NCBI GenBank assembly: GCA_040002845.1
Contig: JBDUDR010000109.1
Span: 1-10,135, forward strand
Direction of reading: 5' to 3'
DNA from: JBDUDR01 sp040002845
GTDB taxonomy: Bacteria > Actinomycetota > Actinomycetes > Propionibacteriales > Nocardioidaceae
DNA: 10,135 nt
The notes under the pieces: generated by a model
Database searches by the model: none
The model's input: the letters and a program-made list of their open reading frames with translations, nothing else
Told to the model about the DNA's origin: nothing
Shown here: positions 1 through 6,509 of the stretch, piece by piece
Layout of the letters: each line of letters opens with the position of its first letter
Numbering within the stretch: the stretch's first letter is position 1
Translations under genes and position numbers: made by a program

Positions 1-1512
1 CACGTCGGCGTCCACCCAGCCGAGAGTCCTCGTCACTGCCTTCTTCCACAGGCGGTACTGCCGATCCCGCTCCGCACCGTCCATCTGCGAGGTCCAGCGC
101 TTGTCCTCGGCCCAGTTGCCGCGCAGCTCGTCCGGAGAGCTCCAGAACCCGGTCGCCAACCCGGCGGCGTACGCGGCACCCAGAGCCGTCGTCTCCTTCA
201 CCCGAGGGCGTACGACGTCGACATCGAGGATGTCTGCCTGGAACTGCATCAGGGTCTCGTTGACAACCATCCCGCCGTCGACCTTCAGCTCGCGCAGCGG
301 CACACCGGAGTCGGCATTCATGGCGTCGAGCACCTCGCGGGTCTGGAACGCCGTCGCCTCCAAGACAGCCCGGGCGAGGTGTCCCTTGTTGACGTACCGC
401 GTCAGGCCGACAAGCGCGCCACGCGCATCCGCCCGCCAGTGTGGTGCGAACAGCCCAGAAAAGGCCGGCACGAAGTAGGCTCCGCCGTTGTCGTCGACCG
501 ATGCCGCCAGCGTCTCGACCTCGGCTGCGGATGAGAGGATGCCCAGGTTGTCGCGCAGCCACTGTACGAGGGACCCGGTGACCGCGATCGAACCCTCCAG
601 GGCATAGACCGGCGCCTGGTCGCCGAGGCGGAAACAGACGGTCGTGAGCAGCCCGTTCGAGCTCAACACCGGCTGCGTGCCCGTGTTCAACAGCATGAAG
701 TTGCCGGTCCCATACGTGTTCTTGGCCGTACCGACCTCGAAGCAGACCTGACCGAACGTCGCCGCCTGCTGATCGCCGAGAATGCCTGCCACCGGGGTGC
801 CTCGCAGGATGCCCGGCCGGCATTCGCCGTAGACCTCTGACGATGACCTGATCTCCGGCAGCATCTCCATCGGGATGCCCATCTCCGAGCAGATCGCGGC
901 GTCCCAGCGCAGCGAGTCGAGGTCCATCAACATGGTCCGGGACGCGTTGGTCACATCGGTGACATGCAAGCCGCCGTGCTCGGCGCCCCCCGTGAGGTTC
1001 CACAGCAACCACGTGTCGATGTTGCCGAACAACAGCTGTCCAGCCGACGCCTTCTCCCTGGCTCCCTCAACATGGTCGAGGATCCAGCTGATCTTCGGGC
1101 CGGAGAAATAGGTGGCCAGGGGCAGGCCGACTCGGTCCTTGTACCGGTCGATGCCACCACCGAGCGCCGCCAGCCGGTCGCAGATCGACTGCGTACGGGT
1201 GTCTTGCCAGACGATCGCGTTGGTCACCGGTCGACCGGACGACCGGTCCCACACCACCACGGTCTCGCGTTGGTTCGTGATGCCGACTGCCGCGATGTTC
1301 GACGAGTTGAGGTTGGCCTGGGCCAGGGCACCGCCGATGACCTGGCGAGTGTTGCCCCAGATCTCGAGAGCGTCGTGCTCGACCCAGCCGGCCCGCGGAA
1401 GAATCTGCCGATGTTCCATCTGGTCGGCGGCGACTACCGAGCCCGCACGGTCGAACAGCATGCAGCGCGTACTCGTCGTACCCTGGTCGATCGCAGCGAC
1501 GAACTCCGTCAT
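1..1512 (-). CDS. glpK: Glycerol kinase, C-terminus cut by window edge
   Basis: ATP-dependent glycerol kinase of the FGGY family; it makes sn-glycerol-3-phosphate in the cytosol, the first step of glycerol use. I read 504 codons without a stop. The last visible residues (WKKAV..TLGW, about 489-499) align with the extreme C-terminus of E. coli GlpK (502 aa), so only a few residues should be missing. Visible motifs: phosphate-binding DQGTTSTR (9-16), ITNQRE (78-83, with the glycerol-binding Arg-Glu pair), W102, Y135 in the YFSGPK signature, catalytic Asp in GDQQA (D247), YGTGNF (267-272), and DGG (412-414). The ATG at 1512 has GGAGGAGG 7 nt upstream. The HPr-phosphorylated His of Firmicutes GlpK is not seen after SSEVYG, so PTS phosphorylation is unlikely (inference). 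It diverges from glpD across 123 bp. Identification is very secure. Confidence 0.97.
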   Translation of the reverse strand, partial: MTEFVAAIDQGTTSTRCMLFDRAGSVVAADQMEHRQILPRAGWVEHDALEIWGNTRQVIGGALAQANLNSSNIAAVGITNQRETVVVWDRSSGRPVTNAIVWQDTRTQSICDRLAALGGGIDRYKDRVGLPLATYFSGPKISWILDHVEGAREKASAGQLLFGNIDTWLLWNLTGGAEHGGLHVTDVTNASRTMLMDLDSLRWDAAICSEMGIPMEMLPEIRSSSEVYGECRPGILRGTPVAGILGDQQAATFGQVCFEVGTAKNTYGTGNFMLLNTGTQPVLSSNGLLTTVCFRLGDQAPVYALEGSIAVTGSLVQWLRDNLGILSSAAEVETLAASVDDNGGAYFVPAFSGLFAPHWRADARGALVGLTRYVNKGHLARAVLEATAFQTREVLDAMNADSGVPLRELKVDGGMVVNETLMQFQADILDVDVVRPRVKETTALGAAYAAGLATGFWSSPDELRGNWAEDKRWTSQMDGAERDRQYRLWKKAVTRTLGWVDADV

Positions 1513-1519
1513 GAATCGG

Positions 1520-1527
1520 CCTCCTCC
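1520..1527 (-). promoter_or_regulatory. Ribosome binding site of glpK
   Basis: GGAGGAGG on the minus strand, 7 nt before the ATG at 1512. It fixes the glpK start and shows that this gene has a leader. Confidence 0.8.
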
Positions 1528-1531
1528 AGGC

Positions 1532-1593
1532 ATCGACAGGCTGCGAATTGCTGTTTCCCAGGAGCCTCGAACAGCAAAAGATAGCCTGTCGAT
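1532..1593. promoter_or_regulatory. Nested dyad, candidate shared glpK/glpD operator
   Basis: Two perfect inverted repeats share one centre at 1562.5. The outer arms are ATCGACAGGCT (1532-1542) and AGCCTGTCGAT (1583-1593). The inner arms are TTGCTGTT (1548-1555) and AACAGCAA (1570-1577). A 5-nt unpaired spacer separates outer from inner arm on each side, and the central segment is 14 nt. The element fills the middle of the glpK-glpD gap, close to where the promoters must lie. Actinobacterial glycerol genes are known to be controlled by IclR-type regulators (GylR in Streptomyces), which makes such a protein the leading candidate. No regulator gene is visible here. A role as an RNA hairpin cannot be excluded. 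Confidence 0.6.
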
Positions 1594-1602
1594 CTGACTG
1601 GC

Positions 1603-1608
1603 TACGCT
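1603..1608 (+). promoter_or_regulatory. Possible -10 box of glpD
   Basis: TACGCT fits the actinobacterial TANNNT -10 pattern. It would start transcription near 1615, giving a leader of about 20 nt with the Shine-Dalgarno. I see no good -35; its expected position overlaps the right outer arm of the dyad (1583-1593), so a bound regulator would block the promoter. Tentative. Confidence 0.35.
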
Positions 1609-1625
1609 GGTGCGGCACCGGACGT

Positions 1626-1631
1626 GGAGGG
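1626..1631 (+). promoter_or_regulatory. Ribosome binding site of glpD
   Basis: GGAGGG lies 4 nt before the ATG at 1636. It selects this ATG over the in-frame GTG at 1624, which itself overlaps the Shine-Dalgarno. Confidence 0.7.
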
Positions 1632-1635
1632 ACAG

Positions 1636-3354
1636 ATGCCAGGCTCAGCGCAGCTCGGCCCGGAGCAGCGCTCCGCGGCCTGGGCGCGGCTGGGTCTGCA
1701 GGAGCTCGACATCCTCATCATCGGCGGGGGTGTCACCGGAGTGGGCGCCGCGCTCGATGCGGCCACCCGCGGGCTGCGCGTCGCGTTGGTCGAGGCCCGG
1801 GACTTCGCCTCCGGCACGTCGTCCCGTTCGTCCAAGTTGTTCCACGGCGGTCTGCGTTATCTGGAGCAGCTCAACTTCGGGTTGGTACGCGAGGCCCTGC
1901 ACGAGCGTGAGCTCATGCTCACCCGGATCGCCCCTCACCTGGTGAAGCCGGTGTCGTTCCTCTACCCGTTGACCCATCGCATCTGGGAGCGCCCCTACGT
2001 CGGAGCCGGACTCACGCTCTACGACACCATGAGCGGCGCTCGGTCGGTGCCGCGGCACACCCACCTCACCCGATCCGGGGCACTGCGACTGTGCCCGGCG
2101 CTCAAGCCGTCGGCCCTCACCGGAGCGGTTCGCTACTACGACGCGCAGACCGACGACGCTCGTCACACGATGATGGTGGCGCGCACGGCAGCCAGCTACG
2201 GCGCCACGGTGCTCAACTCCGCCGAGGTGATCGGCTTCTCCCACGCTGGCGAGCGCATCGTCGGAGCCCGGGTGCGCGACGCCGAGACCCACGCCGAGGT
2301 CGACGTCCGTGCCAACGCGGTGATCAACGCCACCGGCGTGTGGACCGACGACATCCAAACGCTCGCAGGAGGGCGGGGCCGGTTCCACGTCCGCGCCTCC
2401 AAGGGAGTGCACATCGTGGTCCCGCGGGACCGGATCAACTCCGAGACGGGCCTGATCCTGCGCACCGACACCTCCGTGTTGCTCGTCATCCCGTGGAACA
2501 CCCACTGGATCATCGGCACGACCGACACCGACTGGTCCCTCGACAAGGCGCATCCAGCCGCCAGCCGGTCCGACATCGACTACCTGCTCAGTCACGTCAA
2601 CGCGGTGCTCTCCGTACCCTTGACCAGAGCAGACATCCAGGGTGTGTACGCAGGGCTCCGACCCCTGCTGGCCGGTGAGTCGGAGGAGACCTCTCAACTG
2701 TCCCGCGAACACGCGGTCGCGCGCCCGCAGCCGGGGCTCATCTCCATCGCCGGCGGAAAGTACACGACCTACCGTGTGATGGCTGCCGACGCGGTAGACG
2801 CCGCCCGCGAGGACATCGGCGGAGCCATCCCCGACAGTGTCACCGAGCACATCCCGCTGGTGGGCGCGGAGGGATATCCCGCGATGATCAACCAGATCGA
2901 CTTCCTGGCCAAGCGCTACGCCCTCCCGGTCTGGAGGCTCCGGCACCTGCTGGATCGGTACGGCTCCCTCACCGACGACGTGCTCGCGCTGGCCTCGGAT
3001 CGCCCCGAGCTGCTGCGCCCGCTCGAGGGTGCCGAGGAATACCTCACGGTCGAGCCGTTGTACGCGACGACTCATGAGGCCGCGCTGCACCTGGACGACC
3101 TGCTGACCCGGCGCACCCGGATCTCCATCGAGACCCCGGACCGCGGCGAGGCAGCAGCTCTAGGCGTCGCGGAGCTCGTCGCCGACGTCCTTGGATGGGA
3201 CTCCGACCGGGTTGGCAACGAGGTAGAGGCATACCACGCCCGGGTGATGGCAGAGCGTCAGTCACAGCAGCAAGAAGACGACCTCGAGGCCGATGCGACA
3301 CGGGTGGCGGCCCCCGACACTCGTCGGCTCGCCGTGGGACGCGCGCTCCACTGA
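1636..3354 (+). CDS. glpD: Glycerol-3-phosphate dehydrogenase, FAD-dependent (GlpD2-like)
   Basis: Oxidises sn-glycerol-3-phosphate to dihydroxyacetone phosphate at the membrane and passes electrons to the quinone pool. The protein is 572 aa from ATG 1636, which has GGAGGG upstream, and is close in length to mycobacterial GlpD2 (about 585). The N-terminal FAD Rossmann fold is clear: IIGGGVTG (28-35), then ALVEARD with the acidic residue that binds the ribose. SSRSSKLFHGGLRYLE (62-77) is the DAO-family glycerol-3-phosphate dehydrogenase signature. Further conserved blocks are NATGVW, ASKGVHIVVP, IIGTTDTDW, GVYAGLRPLLAGE and AGGKYTTYR, followed by the helical C-terminal DAO_C domain. The C-terminal tail is rich in Gln, Asp and Glu. 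It is divergent from glpK and probably co-regulated through the shared dyad. No glpF is visible. Confidence 0.97.
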   Translation: MPGSAQLGPEQRSAAWARLGLQELDILIIGGGVTGVGAALDAATRGLRVALVEARDFASGTSSRSSKLFHGGLRYLEQLNFGLVREALHERELMLTRIAPHLVKPVSFLYPLTHRIWERPYVGAGLTLYDTMSGARSVPRHTHLTRSGALRLCPALKPSALTGAVRYYDAQTDDARHTMMVARTAASYGATVLNSAEVIGFSHAGERIVGARVRDAETHAEVDVRANAVINATGVWTDDIQTLAGGRGRFHVRASKGVHIVVPRDRINSETGLILRTDTSVLLVIPWNTHWIIGTTDTDWSLDKAHPAASRSDIDYLLSHVNAVLSVPLTRADIQGVYAGLRPLLAGESEETSQLSREHAVARPQPGLISIAGGKYTTYRVMAADAVDAAREDIGGAIPDSVTEHIPLVGAEGYPAMINQIDFLAKRYALPVWRLRHLLDRYGSLTDDVLALASDRPELLRPLEGAEEYLTVEPLYATTHEAALHLDDLLTRRTRISIETPDRGEAAALGVAELVADVLGWDSDRVGNEVEAYHARVMAERQSQQQEDDLEADATRVAAPDTRRLAVGRALH

Positions 3355-3361
3355 CTGGTCG

Positions 3362-3367
3362 TAGGCT
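3362..3367 (+). promoter_or_regulatory. Leaderless-type -10 box (YciI-like gene)
   Basis: TAGGCT followed by 7 nt and the ATG at 3375. This is the spacing that places the transcription start on the A of ATG. There is no Shine-Dalgarno. No clear -35 is seen. Confidence 0.5.
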
Positions 3368-3374
3368 GCCCCTC

Positions 3375-3665
3375 ATGGGCTACTACCTCCTCGACTACGA
3401 GTACGTCGATGACTACCCGCTGGCTCGAACGCCCTACCGTGAGGCTCATCTGGCGGCGGTCCGGGAGGCGACCGAGTCGGGCACCCTGCGGCTCGCCGGC
3501 GCCACCATGGAGGCGCCGTACTCAGCCATCTTCGTGTTCAGCGTCGACGAGCCGGAGCTCGTCGAGCGGTTCGTCGCGCAAGACGCCTACACCGAGGCGG
3601 GCATCGTGATCCAGTGGCGCATCCGCGCCTGGCATCCGGTGGTCGGCGCCGAGGTCATCACCTGA
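3375..3665 (+). CDS. YciI-like protein
   Basis: A 96-aa single-domain protein of the YciI (YCII) family, a small alpha/beta ferredoxin-like fold found in dimers. The function is generally unknown; some relatives act in catabolic pathways. Visible features are an N-terminal strand (YYLLDYEYV), YREAHLAAVREA (21-32) with the conserved His-Leu, GTLRLAGATM (36-45), a second strand SAIFVFSVD, and QDAYTEAGIV (69-78) followed by WRIRAWHPV, the usual end of the fold. It starts 20 nt after the glpD stop, so read-through from glpD is possible. It has no Shine-Dalgarno, but a TANNNT box 7 nt before the ATG suggests its own leaderless transcript. The family call is firm and the substrate unknown. Confidence 0.85.
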   Translation: MGYYLLDYEYVDDYPLARTPYREAHLAAVREATESGTLRLAGATMEAPYSAIFVFSVDEPELVERFVAQDAYTEAGIVIQWRIRAWHPVVGAEVIT

Positions 3666-3685
3666 GTCGGATCGAGCTGTCCGAC
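3666..3685 (+). terminator. Hairpin right after the YciI-like stop codon
   Basis: GTCGGA (3666-3671) and TCCGAC (3680-3685) form a 6-bp stem around an 8-nt loop, beginning at the base after the TGA. There is no U-tract, which is usual for actinobacterial terminators, so this is only a candidate terminator for the glpD-yciI side. Confidence 0.35.
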
Positions 3686-3718
3686 CTGCTGCCCCAGAGT
3701 TGGCGAACCGCGAAGCCA

Positions 3719-3724
3719 TAGGCT
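3719..3724 (+). promoter_or_regulatory. Leaderless-type -10 box (LtrA gene)
   Basis: TAGGCT followed by 6 nt and the ATG at 3731, with no Shine-Dalgarno. It repeats the hexamer found before the YciI-like gene. Confidence 0.5.
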
Positions 3725-3730
3725 CGGTGC

Positions 3731-4948
3731 ATGCCACGGCTCAGCCTGGGGTTGCATCCGACTGACGACTCACATCGGGTGACCACCCTGGAGTTGCTGT
3801 TCGACCTGGTGTTCGTCTACGCACTCACCCAGATCACCACATCGGTGGCGCACGACCTCACCCTGACCGGGCTGGCCGACGGTCTGGTCCTCATGATGTT
3901 GATCTGGTTCGGCTGGACCGCGTACGGCTGGCTCGGTAACCAGGCGCGTGCCGACGAAGGCGCGCTCCGCACCGCGATGATCTTCGCGATGGTCGGCTAC
4001 TTCATGGTCGCCCTCGCGGTGCCGGAGGCGTTCCACGACCGCCCCGGCGGGGTGTCCGGTCCGCTGGTCTTCGTGCTCGCCTACGCCATCGTCCGTCTCG
4101 CGCACCTGGGCATCTACCGGCTCGCCGCCGGCACGGACGCCGACCTCGTGCGGACCCTGCGGCGAGCGTTCTACTCAGTGCTGCCGAGCCTGGTGCTGCT
4201 GACCGTTGGCGCGCTGGTCGACGAACACTGGCGGTTGGCGGTGTGGGCATTCGCGATGGCGCTCGAGTACGTCCTCGTCTTCTCGATCGGATCGACCGGA
4301 TGGCGGATCCACGCTCCGGCGCACTTCGCGGAGCGCCACGGGCTGATTGTGATCATCGCGATCGGCGAGTCGATCGTCAGTGTCGGCGTGGGCGTCGCCG
4401 GGGCACCAGTCAGCTGGCCCATCCTGGTCGGGTCAGCCTTGGGCATGGCCATTGCGGTCACGTTGTGGTGGACGTACTTCGACGTTGTCGCGCTGGTGGC
4501 CCAGCGAACCCTGGAGCGGCTGACCGGCGATGATCGTGTCCGGCTGGGCCGCGACTCGTACACCTTCTTGCACCTCCCGATAGTCACCGGCATCGTGCTG
4601 CTCGCGCTGGGCGCCAAGGTGGTCATGCTGCAAGCCGCGGGGCCGACCCAGCACAGTCACCAAGCGCCCCTGCCCGGGGTGGCGGTCTGGGCGATCTACG
4701 GCGGCACCGCGATGTACCTGGCCAGCCTGTCGATGCTGCGATGGCGCAACGTCGGCCGGCCCAATGTGCAACGTCTGCTGGTGGCCGGCCTGCTGCTCGT
4801 ACTCGCCGCGATCCTGTCGTTCACCGACATCCCGGCGCTGTGGCATCCCGCGTTCGTCGCGCTCGCCATGGTGAGCCTGGTCGGCTACGAGGCGATCCAC
4901 TTCCGGGACGTCCGGCAACACGTACGCCATGCGGACCACGCGCACTAG
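3731..4948 (+). CDS. Low temperature requirement protein A (LtrA) family membrane protein
   Basis: A 405-aa polytopic membrane protein of the LtrA family, named for a Listeria gene needed for growth in the cold; its biochemical role is not established. All family landmarks are present: ELLFDLVFVYALTQ (21-34) at the first membrane segment, HFAERHGLIVIIAIGES (198-214), WWTYFD (246-251), and RDSYTFLHLPIVTGIV (274-289). Hydrophobic stretches at roughly 22-40, 50-66, 82-98, 110-128, 146-163, 169-187, 203-223, 228-248, 281-300, 316-333, 347-365 and 373-390 suggest about a dozen segments. The tail is His-rich and charged (HVRHADHAH). The ATG at 3731 lacks a Shine-Dalgarno and has a leaderless-type -10. 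The stop codon TAG 4946-4948 lies 25 nt before the DUF1697 start. Confidence 0.92.
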   Translation: MPRLSLGLHPTDDSHRVTTLELLFDLVFVYALTQITTSVAHDLTLTGLADGLVLMMLIWFGWTAYGWLGNQARADEGALRTAMIFAMVGYFMVALAVPEAFHDRPGGVSGPLVFVLAYAIVRLAHLGIYRLAAGTDADLVRTLRRAFYSVLPSLVLLTVGALVDEHWRLAVWAFAMALEYVLVFSIGSTGWRIHAPAHFAERHGLIVIIAIGESIVSVGVGVAGAPVSWPILVGSALGMAIAVTLWWTYFDVVALVAQRTLERLTGDDRVRLGRDSYTFLHLPIVTGIVLLALGAKVVMLQAAGPTQHSHQAPLPGVAVWAIYGGTAMYLASLSMLRWRNVGRPNVQRLLVAGLLLVLAAILSFTDIPALWHPAFVALAMVSLVGYEAIHFRDVRQHVRHADHAH

Positions 4949-4951
4949 TCT
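4946..4951 (+). promoter_or_regulatory. Possible -10 box of the DUF1697 gene
   Basis: TAGTCT overlaps the LtrA stop codon and lies 22 nt before the GTG at 4974, leaving room for a short leader with AGGTG. No matching -35 is seen. DUF1697 may instead be co-transcribed with LtrA. Confidence 0.25.
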
Positions 4952-4973
4952 GAGCGCCGGAGTGAGGTGAGCA

Positions 4974-5513
4974 GTGGCGACCAAGACCAGGACTCGCAGG
5001 TACGTCCTGTTATTGCGAGGGATCAACGTCGGTCATCACAACAAGGTGCCGATGGCGGACCTGCGAGAGATCGTGGCCGAGATCGGTTGCACAGACGTAG
5101 CGACGTACATCCAGAGCGGCAATGTCATCGCGACCAGCACGCTGGCCGCCAAGACGCTGGCCAGCCGGCTCGAGTCGGCGCTGGAGAAACGCTTCGGGTT
5201 CAGGCCCCGCACGATGGTGCGTACGCGCGGCCAAATCACCAAGGTGCTGGCGGCGAATCCGTTCGCCGACCGGGACCCGAGCAGGGTGCATGTTGGCTTC
5301 CTCGTGAGCGCCCCGCCCAAGAAGCCCACCGTGCCGTCCACCATGGAGTCCGGGGCCGACCGGGCGATCATCGTCGGGGCGCACATCTATCTCTATTACC
5401 CCAACGGAGTCGGTCGTACGGAGATGACCCGCACGCCGATGTGGCGCGAGATCAACGACATCTGCACGGTGCGCAGCCTGCGAACCGTCACCAAGCTTGC
5501 CGAGATGGCCTGA
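4974..5513 (+). CDS. DUF1697 family protein
   Basis: A 179-aa cytosolic protein of the DUF1697 family (PF08002), common in bacteria and of unknown function. The diagnostic N-terminus is present: LLLRGINVGHHNKVPMADLR (12-31), followed by TYIQSGNVI (44-52), ANPF (94-97), HVGFL (106-110) and YLYYPNGVGRTEM (139-151). The family usually ends with a T-R-N-W-type motif before TVTKL; here it reads TVRSLRTVTKL (165-175), so the Asn-Trp pair is replaced while the rest is kept. The start is GTG 4974, preceded by GAGGTGAGCA, a moderate Shine-Dalgarno. It lies 25 nt after LtrA in the same direction and converges with the isomerase-family gene, whose stop is 41 nt away. Confidence 0.9.
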   Translation: MATKTRTRRYVLLLRGINVGHHNKVPMADLREIVAEIGCTDVATYIQSGNVIATSTLAAKTLASRLESALEKRFGFRPRTMVRTRGQITKVLAANPFADRDPSRVHVGFLVSAPPKKPTVPSTMESGADRAIIVGAHIYLYYPNGVGRTEMTRTPMWREINDICTVRSLRTVTKLAEMA

Positions 5514-5528
5514 GCACCACCGGCTGCG

Positions 5529-5543
5529 CCCCCGTACGGGCGG
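5529..5543. terminator. GC hairpin between convergent genes
   Basis: CCCCC-GTAC-GGG-C-GGG: a short G/C stem with one bulged C, containing the perfect 10-bp palindrome CCCGTACGGG (5531-5540). It sits between the DUF1697 and isomerase-family stops and could serve both directions. There is no U-tract. Confidence 0.3.
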
Positions 5544-5554
5544 GGTCAGGTCAG

Positions 5555-6355
5555 TCAGTTGATGCCTGGGGCAATGGTCGAGTCGAAGTCGCCGAGCACC
5601 TCCTGGTCTCCAGAGCGATCTAGCTCACCAACGGTCGACCGGTGCCACAACCAGCAGTTGAGGTCGGCCGCGCTGCCCTTGACCGTTGCGGAAGCCTCGC
5701 CGCCGGGGTCGGTGTCAGCGACCTGGATGTCCGGTTCGTCGTAAGTCTTGTTGTCGTCGGGATCGGTGCCGGTGAACCGCGCGAGCGTGACCAACCACGA
5801 GTCACCGGTGTCGGTGGCCACGAGCCGGAGTGTCCTGCCCGGGTGGGGGGTGATGCTCCCCCACGGAGGCACTCCGCCGTACATGATGCGCAACGCCTCA
5901 TCGACGCCGTCGACGCAGAGCAGCGCGTCCATCGGGGTGCGGTTGCCGGCCGTCAGTTCGGCGTCGAGACGGTGGATCAGAGCCTCGTGCGCCTGCCGTC
6001 TGCGGATGAAGCCGACCGTCTGGTCCGTGGACCACGTCCAGACGGGAGTGTCCGGCGCGGTGGCAGCCAGAATCTCGTGAAGGTCATGGCTCGCACGCTC
6101 ATAGAACGCGGTAAGGCCGGCCCGATCTGCCGGGCGCTCCGGCTTGAGAGCCTCTGCCTGCGCGGACTCCCTGAGCTTCTCCCGCACGATCGTGCCCCAG
6201 AACCACTGCACCTCCCCCAGGTGCCAGAGCAGGTCGTCGGCATTCCAGTCCGGGCAGGAGGGCACACGCGAGTCAGGCGGTGCTTCGCTCAGCGCCTCCT
6301 GGAAGCGCACGGACTCGCGGCGCAGGTGATCGAGATAGTCCAGGTTTGTAGTCAT
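5555..6355 (-). CDS. Maleylpyruvate isomerase family mycothiol-dependent enzyme
   Basis: A 266-aa protein of the actinobacterial DinB-like family typified by mycothiol-dependent maleylpyruvate isomerase, with an MDMPI N-terminal helical bundle and an MDMPI C-terminal domain. The expected metal ligands are present: His45 in LLWHLGEVQWFW (42-53), and Glu124 and His128 in AHEALIHRLDAEL (122-134). VPSCPDW (31-37) is also typical, and the C-terminal domain shows VKGSAADLNCWLWHR (225-239). Relatives act as mycothiol S-transferases or isomerases; the substrate here is unknown, and no gentisate or maleylpyruvate pathway gene is nearby. I prefer ATG 6355 to the in-frame ATG at 6385, because homology begins there and a TANNNT box lies 7 nt upstream. 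It is divergent from the SMR gene. Confidence 0.88.
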   Translation of the reverse strand: MTTNLDYLDHLRRESVRFQEALSEAPPDSRVPSCPDWNADDLLWHLGEVQWFWGTIVREKLRESAQAEALKPERPADRAGLTAFYERASHDLHEILAATAPDTPVWTWSTDQTVGFIRRRQAHEALIHRLDAELTAGNRTPMDALLCVDGVDEALRIMYGGVPPWGSITPHPGRTLRLVATDTGDSWLVTLARFTGTDPDDNKTYDEPDIQVADTDPGGEASATVKGSAADLNCWLWHRSTVGELDRSGDQEVLGDFDSTIAPGIN

Positions 6356-6362
6356 GTCGCGG

Positions 6363-6368
6363 AACCTA
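6363..6368 (-). promoter_or_regulatory. Leaderless-type -10 box (isomerase-family gene)
   Basis: TAGGTT on the minus strand, then 7 nt (CCGCGAC) and the ATG at 6355. The nearest purine-rich stretch (GGAG) is about 15 nt from the ATG, too far for a ribosome binding site. This box argues against the upstream ATG at 6385. Confidence 0.5.
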
Positions 6369-6423
6369 CTCCGGGTCACCGACAATCAGGCCCGAGCCTA
6401 GGCCGCCACCTACTGCATCATCC

Positions 6424-6440
6424 CGCCCGGCTTGCGGGCG
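6424..6440. promoter_or_regulatory. Palindrome over the SMR -35 box, candidate TetR operator
   Basis: CGCCCG-GCTTG-CGGGCG is a perfect 6-bp inverted repeat with a 5-nt centre. It overlaps the -35 hexamer (6432-6437) of the SMR-TetR operon, a position that would allow repression by the TetR-type protein made from the same transcript. The arms are short for a TetR operator, so this is a hypothesis. Confidence 0.35.
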
Positions 6441-6460
6441 CTGATTCGCTCGGGTAGAAT
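6432..6460 (+). promoter_or_regulatory. Sigma-70-type promoter of the SMR-TetR operon
   Basis: TTGCGG (6432-6437), 17-nt spacer, TAGAAT (6455-6460). This is the best canonical promoter in the window. Transcription should start near 6467, giving a leader of about 43 nt that is unusually AT-rich for this DNA and ends with the Shine-Dalgarno at 6496-6501. Confidence 0.7.
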
Positions 6461-6495
6461 CTGGGACATTCGTTCAGGTTTATTTCTTCGTACAA

Positions 6496-6501
6496 GGGAG
6501 G
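6496..6501 (+). promoter_or_regulatory. Ribosome binding site of the SMR gene
   Basis: GGGAGG lies 8 nt before the GTG at 6510. It decides the start against the longer in-frame reading from 6432, whose start codon lies in the -35 box. Confidence 0.8.
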
Positions 6502-6509
6502 TGGGATCG

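Noticed and set aside
964..1618. Several open frames on both strands within and around the glpK N-terminal half
   Set aside because: They overlap the clearly coding glpK frame and have no family features. They are frame shadows in GC-rich DNA.
1645..3090. A 481-codon open frame on the minus strand opposite glpD
   Set aside because: It lies wholly antisense to a certain glpD. Its composition is that of a mirror of GC-rich codons, and it has no recognisable domain.
5642..6457. A 271-codon plus-strand open frame opposite the isomerase-family gene
   Set aside because: It is antisense to a gene with clear metal-ligand motifs and shows no domain of its own.
6461..6509. A guanidine riboswitch before the SMR gene
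   Set aside because: The leader is only about 43 nt, I see no ykkC-type or mini-ykkC paired hairpins, and the pump looks like the Qac/EmrE subtype rather than a guanidinium exporter.
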